A stretch of 58,881 nt of DNA from Algoriphagus sp. (GTDB lineage Bacteria; Bacteroidota; Bacteroidia; Cytophagales; Cyclobacteriaceae): NCBI RefSeq assembly GCF_024305035.1, contig NZ_JAMWZB010000028.1:1-58881 (forward strand), in the 5' to 3' direction. Positions 19,068 to 27,595 of this stretch are shown piece by piece; positions within the stretch are counted from its first letter, which is position 1; the number at the start of each line of letters is the position of its first letter. The notes under the pieces were generated by a model. That model saw only the letters and a list, made by a program, of their open reading frames with translations. It was not told the origin of the DNA and ran no database searches. The position numbers and the translations under genes are program-made.

Positions 19068-20357
19068 TTAATTTTTTAATGCTAAGATATCTTGACCGAT
19101 ATCCTTTCGGAAGTAGGATTTTTCCCAAGAAATTTGGGAAACCGTTTCGTAAGCATTTTCCAAAGCATTTTCCAGGGAATTTCCCCTTCCGGTCACGGCT
19201 AGTACTCTACCTCCTTGATTAATCAATTGGTTCTCCTGATTAAATGCCGTTCCTGCATGGAAGATGGTCGCATGGTTTGTTTTTTCTGGCAAGCTGATGG
19301 GGAATCCTTTCTGATAAGATTCCGGATAGCCACCACTGACCATTACGACTGTAGTGGCATAGTCATCTGATATTTTCAGCGAATAATCTTGCAAAGTGCC
19401 GGTTCCAATAGACCAGAGCAAATCCACAAAATCGCTTTCGATTCGGGGAAGTACTGCTTCGGTTTCGGGGTCGCCCATACGCACATTGTATTCGATCACA
19501 TAAGGCTCGCCATTTTTATTCATTAAGCCGATGAAAAGAAAACCTTTGTAGGGAATATCCTCTGCGGCCAAACCGGCTACTGTAGGTTGGACGACTTGAG
19601 TTTCCACTTTTCTCATGAATTCTGAATCTGCAAAAAGCACAGGAGAAACAGCACCCATTCCACCAGTATTGAGACCCGTGTCTTTTTCACCGATACGCTT
19701 GTAGTCTTTTGCTTCAGGAAGGATACTGTAGCTTTTGCCGTCGGTAGCCACAAAAACTGACAATTCTATCCCCGTCAAAAACTCCTCAATTACCACTTTG
19801 GATGAGGCGGCGCCAAACTTTTGATCCAGAAGCATTTCTTTTAAAGCTGACTTGGCTTCCTGAAGACTATCAAGAATCAAAACACCTTTACCTGCCGCTA
19901 GTCCATCGGCTTTTAGGACGATAGGTAGGGATTGTTTCTCCAGATAAGCCAAGCCTTCTTCCAGCTGGTTTGCATCGAAGGTTTCATAAGCCGCTGTTGG
20001 GATTTGGTTTCGCTGCATAAAACGCTTCGAAAAGTCCTTACTCCCCTCCAAAGTCGCTCCTAACTTAGGTGGTCCTACAACAGGAATTTCTTTGGTTTTG
20101 TCATCGGAAAGCAAAAAGTCGATCAATCCTTTGACCAATGGCTCCTCAGGACCTACCACGACTAGGTCGATTTTATTTTCCAGGACCGCAGTTTTTATCT
20201 GCTCAAAGTCAGTGACCGAAATCGGGAGATTGGTCGCAATAGACTGCGTTCCGGCATTTCCAGGTGCGACAAATAAGTTGCTGCATTTTGGGCTTTGTAC
20301 AATTTTCCAAGCGAAGGCATGTTCACGTCCTCCGCTTCCCAATAGGAGTATATTCAT
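19068..20357 (-). CDS. purD: Phosphoribosylamine-glycine ligase, 429 aa
   Basis: It is the second step of purine synthesis: phosphoribosylamine + glycine + ATP gives GAR. The ATP-grasp layout is complete: N-terminal LLLGSGGREHAFAWKI, FMQRNQIPTAAYETF, LPIVLKADGLAAGKGV (ATP-binding), EEFLTGIELSVFV, and the PurD signature YNVRMGDPETEAVL with YIEYNVRMGDPE. The length is standard. It sits 15 bp downstream of recQ and 40 bp upstream of ricT, on one strand, so the four genes recQ-purD-ricT-gldH look co-transcribed. Confidence 0.97.
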   Translation of the reverse strand: MNILLLGSGGREHAFAWKIVQSPKCSNLFVAPGNAGTQSIATNLPISVTDFEQIKTAVLENKIDLVVVGPEEPLVKGLIDFLLSDDKTKEIPVVGPPKLGATLEGSKDFSKRFMQRNQIPTAAYETFDANQLEEGLAYLEKQSLPIVLKADGLAAGKGVLILDSLQEAKSALKEMLLDQKFGAASSKVVIEEFLTGIELSVFVATDGKSYSILPEAKDYKRIGEKDTGLNTGGMGAVSPVLFADSEFMRKVETQVVQPTVAGLAAEDIPYKGFLFIGLMNKNGEPYVIEYNVRMGDPETEAVLPRIESDFVDLLWSIGTGTLQDYSLKISDDYATTVVMVSGGYPESYQKGFPISLPEKTNHATIFHAGTAFNQENQLINQGGRVLAVTGRGNSLENALENAYETVSQISWEKSYFRKDIGQDILALKN

Positions 20358-20372
20358 GGATAAGATTCAGGT

Positions 20373-22553
20373 TTAGTTGGCATGCTCAGAAATGAACTTG
20401 ATTCGATAGACTCTTAGCTCGTCTTCGGCAAAGTCTTCCTCTTCAAGTTCCTCCAATGCTGCCTTGATATGATCAGTTTCAGCATTCATGAAATAATCGT
20501 GGAGAATTTCTTCCCGCTCATCATCCATGATATGGTGAATGTAGTAATCGATGTTTAATTTTGTACCGCTATAGATAATCTGCTCGATTTCCTGCAGTAA
20601 TTCGGCCATGGTGAAATTGAGGTTATCCGCAATTTCATCTAAGTCGATTTTTCGATCGATTTGCTGGATAATTGAAATTTTGACTTTTGATCGGGTGCCA
20701 GAGGATTTGACTACCACGTCAGATGCAGTTTCTATTTCATTTTCTTCGACATAATTGTTGATAAGCTTCAAAAAGCTTGATCCAAATTTAGCCACTTTTC
20801 CCATCCCCACACCGTTGATTTGGGCGAGTTCCTCTCGAGTTGTTGGGTAAACAGTGGCCATTTCCTCCAAGGATGGATCTTGAAAAATCACATAAGGGGG
20901 AAGGCCTTTTGACCGGGCTACTTTCTTTCGCTCAGCTTTGAGTAACTCGAAGAGTTTTTCATCATAAGCCACGCCGCCAGCATTGACTTCCACTTCAGGT
21001 TGGTCGTTTTCCAACTCTTTTTCAAAGTCATGATCTTCGTAAAATGCCAAAGAGTAGGGAGCTTCAAGGAATTTTGAACCTTTATCGGTTATTTTTAAAA
21101 TTCCATAGTTTTCGATGTCTTTTTCCAAAAGATTCATCACCAAAGCTTGTCGATAGACCGAGGTCCAGCGTTTTTCACTTTCCTCTTTTCCGGAACCGAA
21201 AACTTCAAGTTGATCGTGTTGGTAGCTTTCGACGTAATCGTTTTTCTCTCCCAGGATCACTTTGACTAGATGATCGAGCCCAAAGCGCTCTTTGGTCTGT
21301 TTCACAGCTTCTAATGCTGTGACCGCCAACTCCATTCCCTCGTAGGTTTCTCGCTCTCGCTTACAGTTGTCACAAAAGCCGCAGTCTTCATCCATGGTTT
21401 CCCCAAAGTAGTTGAGGATAAATTTTCGACGGCATACCCCTGTTTCGGCGTAAGCGGCCATTTCTTGGAGCAGTAACTTAGCATTTTCTCGCTCAGTAAC
21501 CGCTTTGTCTTTGTTGAATTTGTCGAGTTTGATAATGTCATCGTAACGATAAAACATCAGGCAATGTCCTTCCAGTCCATCCCTTCCTGCTCGACCGGTT
21601 TCCTGGTAGTATCCCTCCAGTGATTTTGGCACATCGTAGTGAATGACATACCGCACGTCTGGTTTATCTATTCCCATCCCAAAAGCGATGGTGGCCACGA
21701 TTACATCCAATTCCTCATTGAGAAAATCATCTTGATTTTTAATCCGAACTGCGGATTCCAAACCCGCATGATAGGGTGCTGCATTGATCTGATTTACCTT
21801 GAGAAGATTGGCGATTTCCTCTACCTTTTTTCTGCTTAGGCAATAGATGATCCCTGATTTTCCCTTGTGGGACTTAATAAATTTAATCAGGTGCTTCTTG
21901 GAGTCGTTTTTGACTTTTGGACGGACTTCGTAAAATAAATTGGTCCGGTTAAAGGAGGATTTAAACAGGTCGGCTTCCTCCATTTGAAGATTTCGTTGAA
22001 TATCCTGCTGCACTTTAGGAGTAGCGGTGGCAGTCAGGGCAATGATCGGAAGATTCGGAGCGATCTGTGCGACAATGGATTTTATCCTTCGATACTCGGG
22101 TCTGAAATCATGGCCCCATTCGGAGATACAGTGTGCTTCGTCGATGGCCACAAAACTCAAATGGGCTTCTTTCAAAAAGGCCACATTTTCTTCCTTGGTC
22201 AAGGATTCGGGTGCCACATAGAGGAGTTTGGTTTTTTTCTTCAAAACCTCGGACTTGACTCGATTTGATTCGGACTTGCTCAGAGTTGAATTGAGAAAAT
22301 GAGCGTTGATCCCGATGGCGTTAAGTTGGTCTACTTGATTTTTCATCAAGGCGATCAAGGGAGATATCACCACAGCGGTTCCTTCGGATACAATTGCCGG
22401 GAGCTGATAGCAGAGAGATTTACCCGCACCAGTAGGCATAATGACGAAGGTATTTCGCTTTTTGAGCAAATTATCTACAATCGGTTCTTGGTTTCCGCGA
22501 AATTGACTGAAACCGAATATCTTCTTAAGATCTTCTTTTACTTTTTCTTCCAC
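20373..22553 (-). CDS. recQ: ATP-dependent DNA helicase RecQ, 726 aa
   Basis: It is a 3'-5' DNA helicase acting in recombination and repair. Motifs: FRGNQEPIVDNLL (motif 0), MPTGAGKSLCYQLP (Walker A), AIDEAHCISEWGHDF (DEAH with aromatic loop), and QETGRAGRDG (motif VI). The zinc site is CRRKFILNYFGE with CGFCDNCKRE. RQC and HRDC domains follow (about 410-515 and 530-605), then a further C-terminal RQC-like extension of about 120 residues. The start is GTG at 22553; an in-frame stop lies 27 bp upstream and no ATG lies between. It is divergent from kdsD with overlapping promoters. Confidence 0.95.
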   Translation of the reverse strand: MEEKVKEDLKKIFGFSQFRGNQEPIVDNLLKKRNTFVIMPTGAGKSLCYQLPAIVSEGTAVVISPLIALMKNQVDQLNAIGINAHFLNSTLSKSESNRVKSEVLKKKTKLLYVAPESLTKEENVAFLKEAHLSFVAIDEAHCISEWGHDFRPEYRRIKSIVAQIAPNLPIIALTATATPKVQQDIQRNLQMEEADLFKSSFNRTNLFYEVRPKVKNDSKKHLIKFIKSHKGKSGIIYCLSRKKVEEIANLLKVNQINAAPYHAGLESAVRIKNQDDFLNEELDVIVATIAFGMGIDKPDVRYVIHYDVPKSLEGYYQETGRAGRDGLEGHCLMFYRYDDIIKLDKFNKDKAVTERENAKLLLQEMAAYAETGVCRRKFILNYFGETMDEDCGFCDNCKRERETYEGMELAVTALEAVKQTKERFGLDHLVKVILGEKNDYVESYQHDQLEVFGSGKEESEKRWTSVYRQALVMNLLEKDIENYGILKITDKGSKFLEAPYSLAFYEDHDFEKELENDQPEVEVNAGGVAYDEKLFELLKAERKKVARSKGLPPYVIFQDPSLEEMATVYPTTREELAQINGVGMGKVAKFGSSFLKLINNYVEENEIETASDVVVKSSGTRSKVKISIIQQIDRKIDLDEIADNLNFTMAELLQEIEQIIYSGTKLNIDYYIHHIMDDEREEILHDYFMNAETDHIKAALEELEEEDFAEDELRVYRIKFISEHAN

Positions 22554-22613
22554 TTGGACGAGGGCTTTTAAGGTTAGTTAAACCCTGTAAACAGGAATGA
22601 TTAATTACTTTTA

Positions 22614-22631
22614 TACCTTTGTGCAAAATTA
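22614..22631. promoter_or_regulatory. Back-to-back divergent -7 boxes for recQ and kdsD
   Basis: The plus strand reads TACCTTTG at 22614-22621 (kdsD). The minus strand reads TAATTTTG at 22631-22624 (recQ). Both fit TAnnTTTG perfectly and only 2 bp separate them, so each start point lies on or near the other box. Both genes begin with a non-ATG codon (TTG and GTG). Confidence 0.6.
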
Positions 22632-22650
22632 GTGATTAACACAGGTAAAA

Positions 22651-23619
22651 TTGAATTTAGCTAAAAATATTAGAAATACAGCGCTCAGAGTACTGCAAAA
22701 TGAAGCGGATGCAATCTTAAAGTTGAAAGATTACCTAAATGGTGATTTTGAGGCATGCGTACAGCACATTCTTCAGACCAAAGGACGCGTGGTGATTACC
22801 GGAATTGGAAAAAGTGCCATTATCGCCAACAAAATTGTGGCGACATTAAATTCCACGGGTACGCCAGCTTTGTTTATGCATGCCGCCGATGCGATCCATG
22901 GAGATTTAGGAATGATCCAATCCGATGACGTAGTTATTTGTATTTCAAAAAGTGGTAATACTCCTGAAATTAAGGTCTTGGTACCTTTGCTTAAGCGATT
23001 GGGATCCGTATTGGTGGCCTTGGTGAGCAACCCTCACAGTTATTTGGCGGAGCAGGCGAATTTTATACTGAATGCGACCATCGGGGAGGAGGCATGTCCT
23101 AATAATCTCGCACCTACCACAAGTACAACTGTTCATTTGGCGCTGGGAGATGCTTTGGCTGTCTGTCTGCTTGAGGCAAGGGGATTTACTTCGGAGGATT
23201 TTGCAAAATACCACCCAGGAGGTTCATTGGGTAAACAACTTTACCTAAAAGTATCTGATGTTTTGGGAAGTAATGAAGTGCCTAAAGTAAGCGAAACGGC
23301 AAATCTCGCTGAAGTGATCGTAGAAATAAGCGGCAAAAGACTAGGAGCAACAGCAGTAGTCAATGCTAACGATGAGCTGAAAGGAATCATCACAGATGGG
23401 GACTTGCGTAGGATGCTGCAGAAAACTCTTGATATTGCGCACTTACGAGCCTCGGATATTATGACTGCTTCTCCAAAAACGATTTCAAAAGATGAATTTG
23501 CCATTCGTGCTTTAAATATGATGCGTAATCATAATATCACACAGCTTGTGGCCATGGATGGGGAAAAAATCGCTGGATTTGTCCATATTCATGAATTAAT
23601 GAAGGAAGGCATCGTTTAA
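22651..23619 (+). CDS. kdsD: Arabinose-5-phosphate isomerase, KpsF/GutQ family, 322 aa
   Basis: It converts ribulose 5-phosphate to arabinose 5-phosphate, the first step to KDO for lipopolysaccharide. An SIS domain occupies about residues 30-175 (GIGKSAIIANKIVATLNSTG, VVICISKSGNTPEIKVL, CPNNLAPTTSTTVHL) and two CBS domains follow (about 205-262 and 268-322, with IITDGDLRRML). The start is TTG at 22651: no ATG occurs in a suitable position, and a TACCTTTG box lies 30 bp upstream. The length of 322 is standard. manC follows after 8 bp. Confidence 0.95.
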   Translation: MNLAKNIRNTALRVLQNEADAILKLKDYLNGDFEACVQHILQTKGRVVITGIGKSAIIANKIVATLNSTGTPALFMHAADAIHGDLGMIQSDDVVICISKSGNTPEIKVLVPLLKRLGSVLVALVSNPHSYLAEQANFILNATIGEEACPNNLAPTTSTTVHLALGDALAVCLLEARGFTSEDFAKYHPGGSLGKQLYLKVSDVLGSNEVPKVSETANLAEVIVEISGKRLGATAVVNANDELKGIITDGDLRRMLQKTLDIAHLRASDIMTASPKTISKDEFAIRALNMMRNHNITQLVAMDGEKIAGFVHIHELMKEGIV

Positions 23620-23627
23620 CCTAGTCC

Positions 23628-24701
23628 ATGAATAATAAACCCTATATCGTCATAATGGCAGGTGGGATTGGTTCCCGCTTTTGGCCCTACAGCAGGAGAA
23701 AAAAACCTAAGCAATTTTTGGATGTACTCGGTACTGGACGTACGCTACTTCAGATGACTTTTGATCGATTCAGTGAGATAGCAGATACAGTGCAGTTTCG
23801 CATAATTACCTACAAAAAATATGTTCACCTGGTCAAAGAGCAACTTCCAGAGCTACAAGATGAACAGATTCTGATCGAACCTAATCGAAAAAATACCGCT
23901 ACCTGTATTGCATATGCGACTTATAGAATCCATAGTTATGATCCTAATGCTACACTGATCGTCACTCCGGTGGATCATTTGATTTTGCAGGAAAGTAAAT
24001 TTTTGAGAACGATCCAAAAGGCAGTAATTGCCGCACAAGAGGGCGACCGATTGATCACGCTTGGAATCAAACCCAATCGTCCTGAAACAGGCTATGGGTA
24101 CATTCAGTATATCGAAGGGGTTGAAAAAGAGGTTCTTAAAGTTAAAACTTTTACTGAAAAGCCCAATTTAAAGTTAGCAAAGACCTTTTTAGAGAGTGGG
24201 GAATTTGTCTGGAATTCGGGGATGTTTGTCTGGAAATCAGCCAGTTTGATCAATGCCTTCCGAAAATACATGCCAGATTTGGCAGAAGTTTTTGAGGAGG
24301 CTACTGAGTATTTCGGTACAGAAAAGGAAGCCGAATTTGTGTCCAAAGCCTATTTACAGGTAAAAAATATTTCCATTGACTACGGTATCATGGAAAAATC
24401 CAGCGAAGTCTATGTGATTTTAGGCGAATTTGGTTGGGCAGATTTGGGTTCTTGGAATAGTTTGAAGGAGAACCGAGATAAAGATGAAAATCAAAATGTA
24501 GTAGAAGCGAATGCGTTGCTCTACAATACCAGAAACTGCTTTATTAAAACCGATAATGACAAGCTCGTGGTGGTCGAGGGGCTGGATAATTTCCTGATTA
24601 ATGAAACAGATAATGTTTTGTTAATCTGTTCCTTAGACGGGGATCGAAAGTTCAGGGAATTTGTCTCTAATGCACGCAAAAAAGGAGAGGACTTTATCTA
24701 A
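23628..24701 (+). CDS. manC: Mannose-1-phosphate guanylyltransferase, 357 aa
   Basis: It forms GDP-mannose from mannose 1-phosphate and GTP for surface glycans. The nucleotidyltransferase signature is GGIGSRFWPYSRRKKPKQF-like (residues 12-30), with later blocks NRKNTATCIAYATY, VTPVDHLI and FTEKPN. Like most Bacteroidota members it is the short, single-function form, without the C-terminal cupin isomerase domain found in ~470-residue enzymes. It follows kdsD by 8 bp, so KDO and GDP-mannose supply appear to be co-expressed. A terminator lies at its stop. Confidence 0.95.
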   Translation: MNNKPYIVIMAGGIGSRFWPYSRRKKPKQFLDVLGTGRTLLQMTFDRFSEIADTVQFRIITYKKYVHLVKEQLPELQDEQILIEPNRKNTATCIAYATYRIHSYDPNATLIVTPVDHLILQESKFLRTIQKAVIAAQEGDRLITLGIKPNRPETGYGYIQYIEGVEKEVLKVKTFTEKPNLKLAKTFLESGEFVWNSGMFVWKSASLINAFRKYMPDLAEVFEEATEYFGTEKEAEFVSKAYLQVKNISIDYGIMEKSSEVYVILGEFGWADLGSWNSLKENRDKDENQNVVEANALLYNTRNCFIKTDNDKLVVVEGLDNFLINETDNVLLICSLDGDRKFREFVSNARKKGEDFI

Positions 24702-24710
24702 GTCCTCTTT
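24686..24710. terminator. Terminator at the manC stop, shared with rlmB
   Basis: GAGGACTT (24687-24694) pairs with AAGTCCTC (24700-24707) around a 5-nt loop; an A run precedes it and TTT follows. It overlaps the manC stop codon and lies 13 bp from the rlmB stop, so it may serve both directions. Confidence 0.7.
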
Positions 24711-24722
24711 GAATGGATTTGT

Positions 24723-25499
24723 TTAAGCTTTCCGCTGACGGATGGCCTCGTAAATCGCTACACCGGCAGATACCGAAACATTTAAACTGTCGATATTTCC
24801 CGCCATCGGGATTTTAACCTTATGGTCAACGATTCCCATGATTTCTTGAGATATGCCATCTTCTTCAGATCCCATGACCATGGCTACGGGTACAGAAAAA
24901 TCGGCTTCATACATGTTTTTTTCAGTCTTTTCAGTGATGGCGATCAGGGAAAGTCCCATTTTCTGAAGGTCTCTACAAGCGTAAAATAAATTTTTAACCC
25001 GAGCAACAGGGATATAATTTAATGCGCCGGCGGAGGTTTTTACCGCATCAGAATTAATCTGGGCACTGCCCTTTTCAGGAATGAGGATCGCATCCACCCC
25101 TGCGCATTCTGCCGTTCGGGCGATGGCGCCAAAGTTTCGCACATCGGTGATATGGTCCAAAATCAAAATTAAAGGGGATTTTCCCACAGCAAAACAGCTG
25201 TCTACTACATGGTCTAATGAAGCGTAGGAAATCGAAGACATTTGAGCAACGACCCCCTGATGATTTTTTCGGGTAATTCGGTTGAGTTTTGCTTCAGGGA
25301 CCCGGACAACTGGAAGGTTTGCACTTTTGCAAACTTGCAAGAGCTCTTTGATCAGCTCATTATTGAGTTCCTTTTGAACCAGTATTTTATCAATATCTTT
25401 TCCGGCATGGATGGACTCCATCACCGCCCTGGTACCAAAAATAAAATCTTTTTCGTGGGCTCCTTTTTCGATTAAAAAGCCATCTTTCCGCTTCTCCAT
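24723..25499 (-). CDS. rlmB: 23S rRNA 2'-O-methyltransferase RlmB/TrmH family, 258 aa
   Basis: It is a SPOUT-class methyltransferase using SAM on an rRNA guanosine 2'-OH. The three SPOUT motifs are visible: ILDHITDVRNFGAIARTAEC (motif 1, with N-F-G-A), MGSEEDGIS (motif 2) and IPMAGNIDSLNVSVSAGVAI (motif 3, knot). The N-terminal ~80 residues form the substrate-binding domain (FIFGTRAVMESI, then NRITRKNHQGVVAQ). Length is typical for RlmB. It overlaps the upstream GWxTD gene by 28 bp. Assignment to RlmB rather than another TrmH-family member rests on general likeness. Confidence 0.9.
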   Translation of the reverse strand: MEKRKDGFLIEKGAHEKDFIFGTRAVMESIHAGKDIDKILVQKELNNELIKELLQVCKSANLPVVRVPEAKLNRITRKNHQGVVAQMSSISYASLDHVVDSCFAVGKSPLILILDHITDVRNFGAIARTAECAGVDAILIPEKGSAQINSDAVKTSAGALNYIPVARVKNLFYACRDLQKMGLSLIAITEKTEKNMYEADFSVPVAMVMGSEEDGISQEIMGIVDHKVKIPMAGNIDSLNVSVSAGVAIYEAIRQRKA

Positions 25500-26707
25500 T
25501 GGGATATATTTTTAAACCAGATCGGCTGATAAGCTCTCGATCGATTTAAGGTGTAATAATGTGGGTTAAGTATGTTCTTAACCCGCGCAAAGGTAAATCG
25601 AATTTTTGAACTCTCGTCTACCCCTTGGTAAGTCCAGACCTCCCTGTCTAAAAAGAAATTGACTTCCTGAGGTGGCCCCATGACGATGTACACCATTCCC
25701 TTATCGGTTTTCCAGCCAGCTTTGAAGTCGGTAAATAGGATATTGGCAAACTCCACTTGCCGAAAATATTCTCGAATAAGTTCCTTAGCAGTTTCCGGGT
25801 TTTTAGTCAAATTAATCCAGTATTCGTCTAAAGCTCGTTTTTTATCTTCAGCGGTAAGCAGCGTTTCGTGTTCGCGCCGAGTAGAAATATAAGTAACCAT
25901 TTGAACCATTTCTTCCCAATCTTTCACTTTTGGGAAAGCTTCGTGTGTGGTCTTGACCAATACTCCATTGGTATCAGCAGTGTCTTGCTGAAAAAAATAG
26001 TATCCGAGTTCGCTTAATTCTTTGGGAACATTGGCCAGGAAGTCACCTTCGTCCACTACATTCAGTTCTCTGGGAACTGGTGCAGGCTTGGTTTCCATGG
26101 GTGGGTAAGGGACTTCAAATTCCATGGGATAATAGAATCCATGAAGATTTGGTCCTTGGGACGATTTGAAAAGTAAAGCTTCTCCAGCTGGTAGATAGGT
26201 CTGGTCAAAAGGGACATCATTGGCATAATAAGCTCCGAAGGTTGGGTGAGAAAAAACAAAGGGGCTTTTTAAATCGACATGGTAATAATAGGAGTCGCCT
26301 TGTCGTGTATCCAGGGCCGTTAATAAAACGATCGCCTGTTCTTGATCGCTAGGGATTTCAATTTCCCGTTCAAATACCCAGTGACGATCCGTATCAAATT
26401 TCAACTCACTTTCACCCAATAAGATCGTATTCTCCGCAGTAATCGGCTCGTCATAGCCACTCACCAAATTATAGGAGAAGCTATAAGTATTGAACGCTGA
26501 ATTCTCTTCGATTTTTTCTACAACGAATTGGGTAATAAATCGATCTTTACCTTTTTTGATCGGGATTATTTTCAATGCCAATCGAGAATATCTCGAGTAG
26601 CGGAGCGTCTGATTTAATTCGCTAATTGAGCTTTGAGAAATGGCCTGATACGGAGCTCCTGTTATCAAGAGTAAAAAAAGTAAAATCGGAATTAGGTTTT
26701 GCTTCAT
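25472..26707 (-). CDS. Secreted GWxTD-domain protein, 411 aa
   Basis: A signal peptide (KQNLIPILLFLLLITGAPYQ, then AISQ) precedes a long beta-rich region. The GWxTD motif itself is seen as GWKTDKGMVYIVMGPPQEV near residue 340, after a helical segment with YWINLTKNPETAKELI. GWxTD proteins are widespread in Bacteroidota and of unknown role; they are thought to be exported. The start is ATG 26707 rather than an upstream in-frame TTG at 26752, because only the ATG begins at the signal peptide. It overlaps rlmB by 28 bp. Confidence 0.9.
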   Translation of the reverse strand: MKQNLIPILLFLLLITGAPYQAISQSSISELNQTLRYSRYSRLALKIIPIKKGKDRFITQFVVEKIEENSAFNTYSFSYNLVSGYDEPITAENTILLGESELKFDTDRHWVFEREIEIPSDQEQAIVLLTALDTRQGDSYYYHVDLKSPFVFSHPTFGAYYANDVPFDQTYLPAGEALLFKSSQGPNLHGFYYPMEFEVPYPPMETKPAPVPRELNVVDEGDFLANVPKELSELGYYFFQQDTADTNGVLVKTTHEAFPKVKDWEEMVQMVTYISTRREHETLLTAEDKKRALDEYWINLTKNPETAKELIREYFRQVEFANILFTDFKAGWKTDKGMVYIVMGPPQEVNFFLDREVWTYQGVDESSKIRFTFARVKNILNPHYYTLNRSRAYQPIWFKNISQWRSGKMAF

Positions 26708-26740
26708 TGGGTATTGATCTTCGGTTTTAAAAATTAACCT

Positions 26741-26748
26741 TACTTTTG
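26741..26748 (+). promoter_or_regulatory. Promoter -7 box of the methyltransferase gene (TACTTTTG)
   Basis: It is a full match to TAnnTTTG, 21 bp upstream of the ATG at 26769, giving a leader of about 15 nt. Confidence 0.55.
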
Positions 26749-26768
26749 CCAAAATAGTAAAATTTCTA

Positions 26769-27545
26769 ATGGCTACCTATACAACGGAAATTGCATCTGA
26801 TAAGTTAATCAGCGATAATCCCATTCATCAGCGCTTGCTCAAAGCCTATTTTGCTGCCCAGCCTTGGGTTAGTGGATCCCTGCTGGAGATCGGTTGTGGC
26901 GAAGGTCGAGGAGTGGAGACCTTGCTGCCACTGGCCGATTCGTATTTAGGTATTGATAAAATCGGAGAGGTTATTCAAAGCCTCAAACAAAGCTTTCCCG
27001 AGGTGGAGTTCAAGCAAGCAGTAATTCCTCCATTTGAAGGAATTGCAGATCAGTCCTTTGACACAATTGTGAGTTTTCAGGTAATTGAGCATATCGAGAA
27101 TGATCAACTTTTCCTTCAGGAAATTTACCGGATGCTCAAACCTGGAGGGAAAGCCATTATTTCCACTCCAAATAATACCCATACCCTGTCAAGAAATCCT
27201 TGGCATGTCAGGGAGTACTTACCTCAAGAATTAATCGATTTATCTACCTCCATTTTTGATCGTGTGGAGGCAAAAGGGATTGGTGGAAATGAAAAAGTCT
27301 GGGCCTATCATGAAGCCAATCGAAAATCAGTTCAGAAAATCATGCGCTTTGATGTTCTAGACCTGCAGCACAAGCTTCCTGCTTGGATTTTAAAAATGCC
27401 TTATGAAATTCTCAATCGAATGAATCGTAATAAACTGCACAAACAGCAAGGCGATTCGGTTACTCGAATCAGTCACGAAGATTATCCTTTGGTCGATAAA
27501 CCTGCTTTGGGTTTGGATCTTTTTTACATTCTTTGGAAAAAGTAA
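26769..27545 (+). CDS. Class I SAM-dependent methyltransferase, 258 aa
   Basis: The Rossmann-type SAM site is clear: motif I LLEIGCGEGRGVETL (residues 39-53), motif II region SYLGIDKIGEVI, and motif III/IV FDTIVSFQVIEHIENDQLF with the post-motif LKPGGKAIISTPN. These place it in the Methyltransf_11/25 group, often acting on small molecules, lipids or quinones. The substrate cannot be told from sequence. The C-terminal part (MNRNKLHKQQGDSVTRI) is unusual and basic. It is monocistronic and ends at a bidirectional terminator. Confidence 0.92.
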   Translation: MATYTTEIASDKLISDNPIHQRLLKAYFAAQPWVSGSLLEIGCGEGRGVETLLPLADSYLGIDKIGEVIQSLKQSFPEVEFKQAVIPPFEGIADQSFDTIVSFQVIEHIENDQLFLQEIYRMLKPGGKAIISTPNNTHTLSRNPWHVREYLPQELIDLSTSIFDRVEAKGIGGNEKVWAYHEANRKSVQKIMRFDVLDLQHKLPAWILKMPYEILNRMNRNKLHKQQGDSVTRISHEDYPLVDKPALGLDLFYILWKK

Positions 27546-27575
27546 AAAGGCCGGACATTTCGTCCAGCCTTTCGG
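27546..27575. terminator. Bidirectional terminator between methyltransferase and DUF2723 gene
   Basis: AAAGGCCGGAC (27546-27556) pairs with GTCCAGCCTTT (27562-27572) with one mismatch, around a 5-nt loop, with A and T tracts on the sides. Confidence 0.75.
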
Positions 27576-27595
27576 TTTAACCAGATAATATAGTA

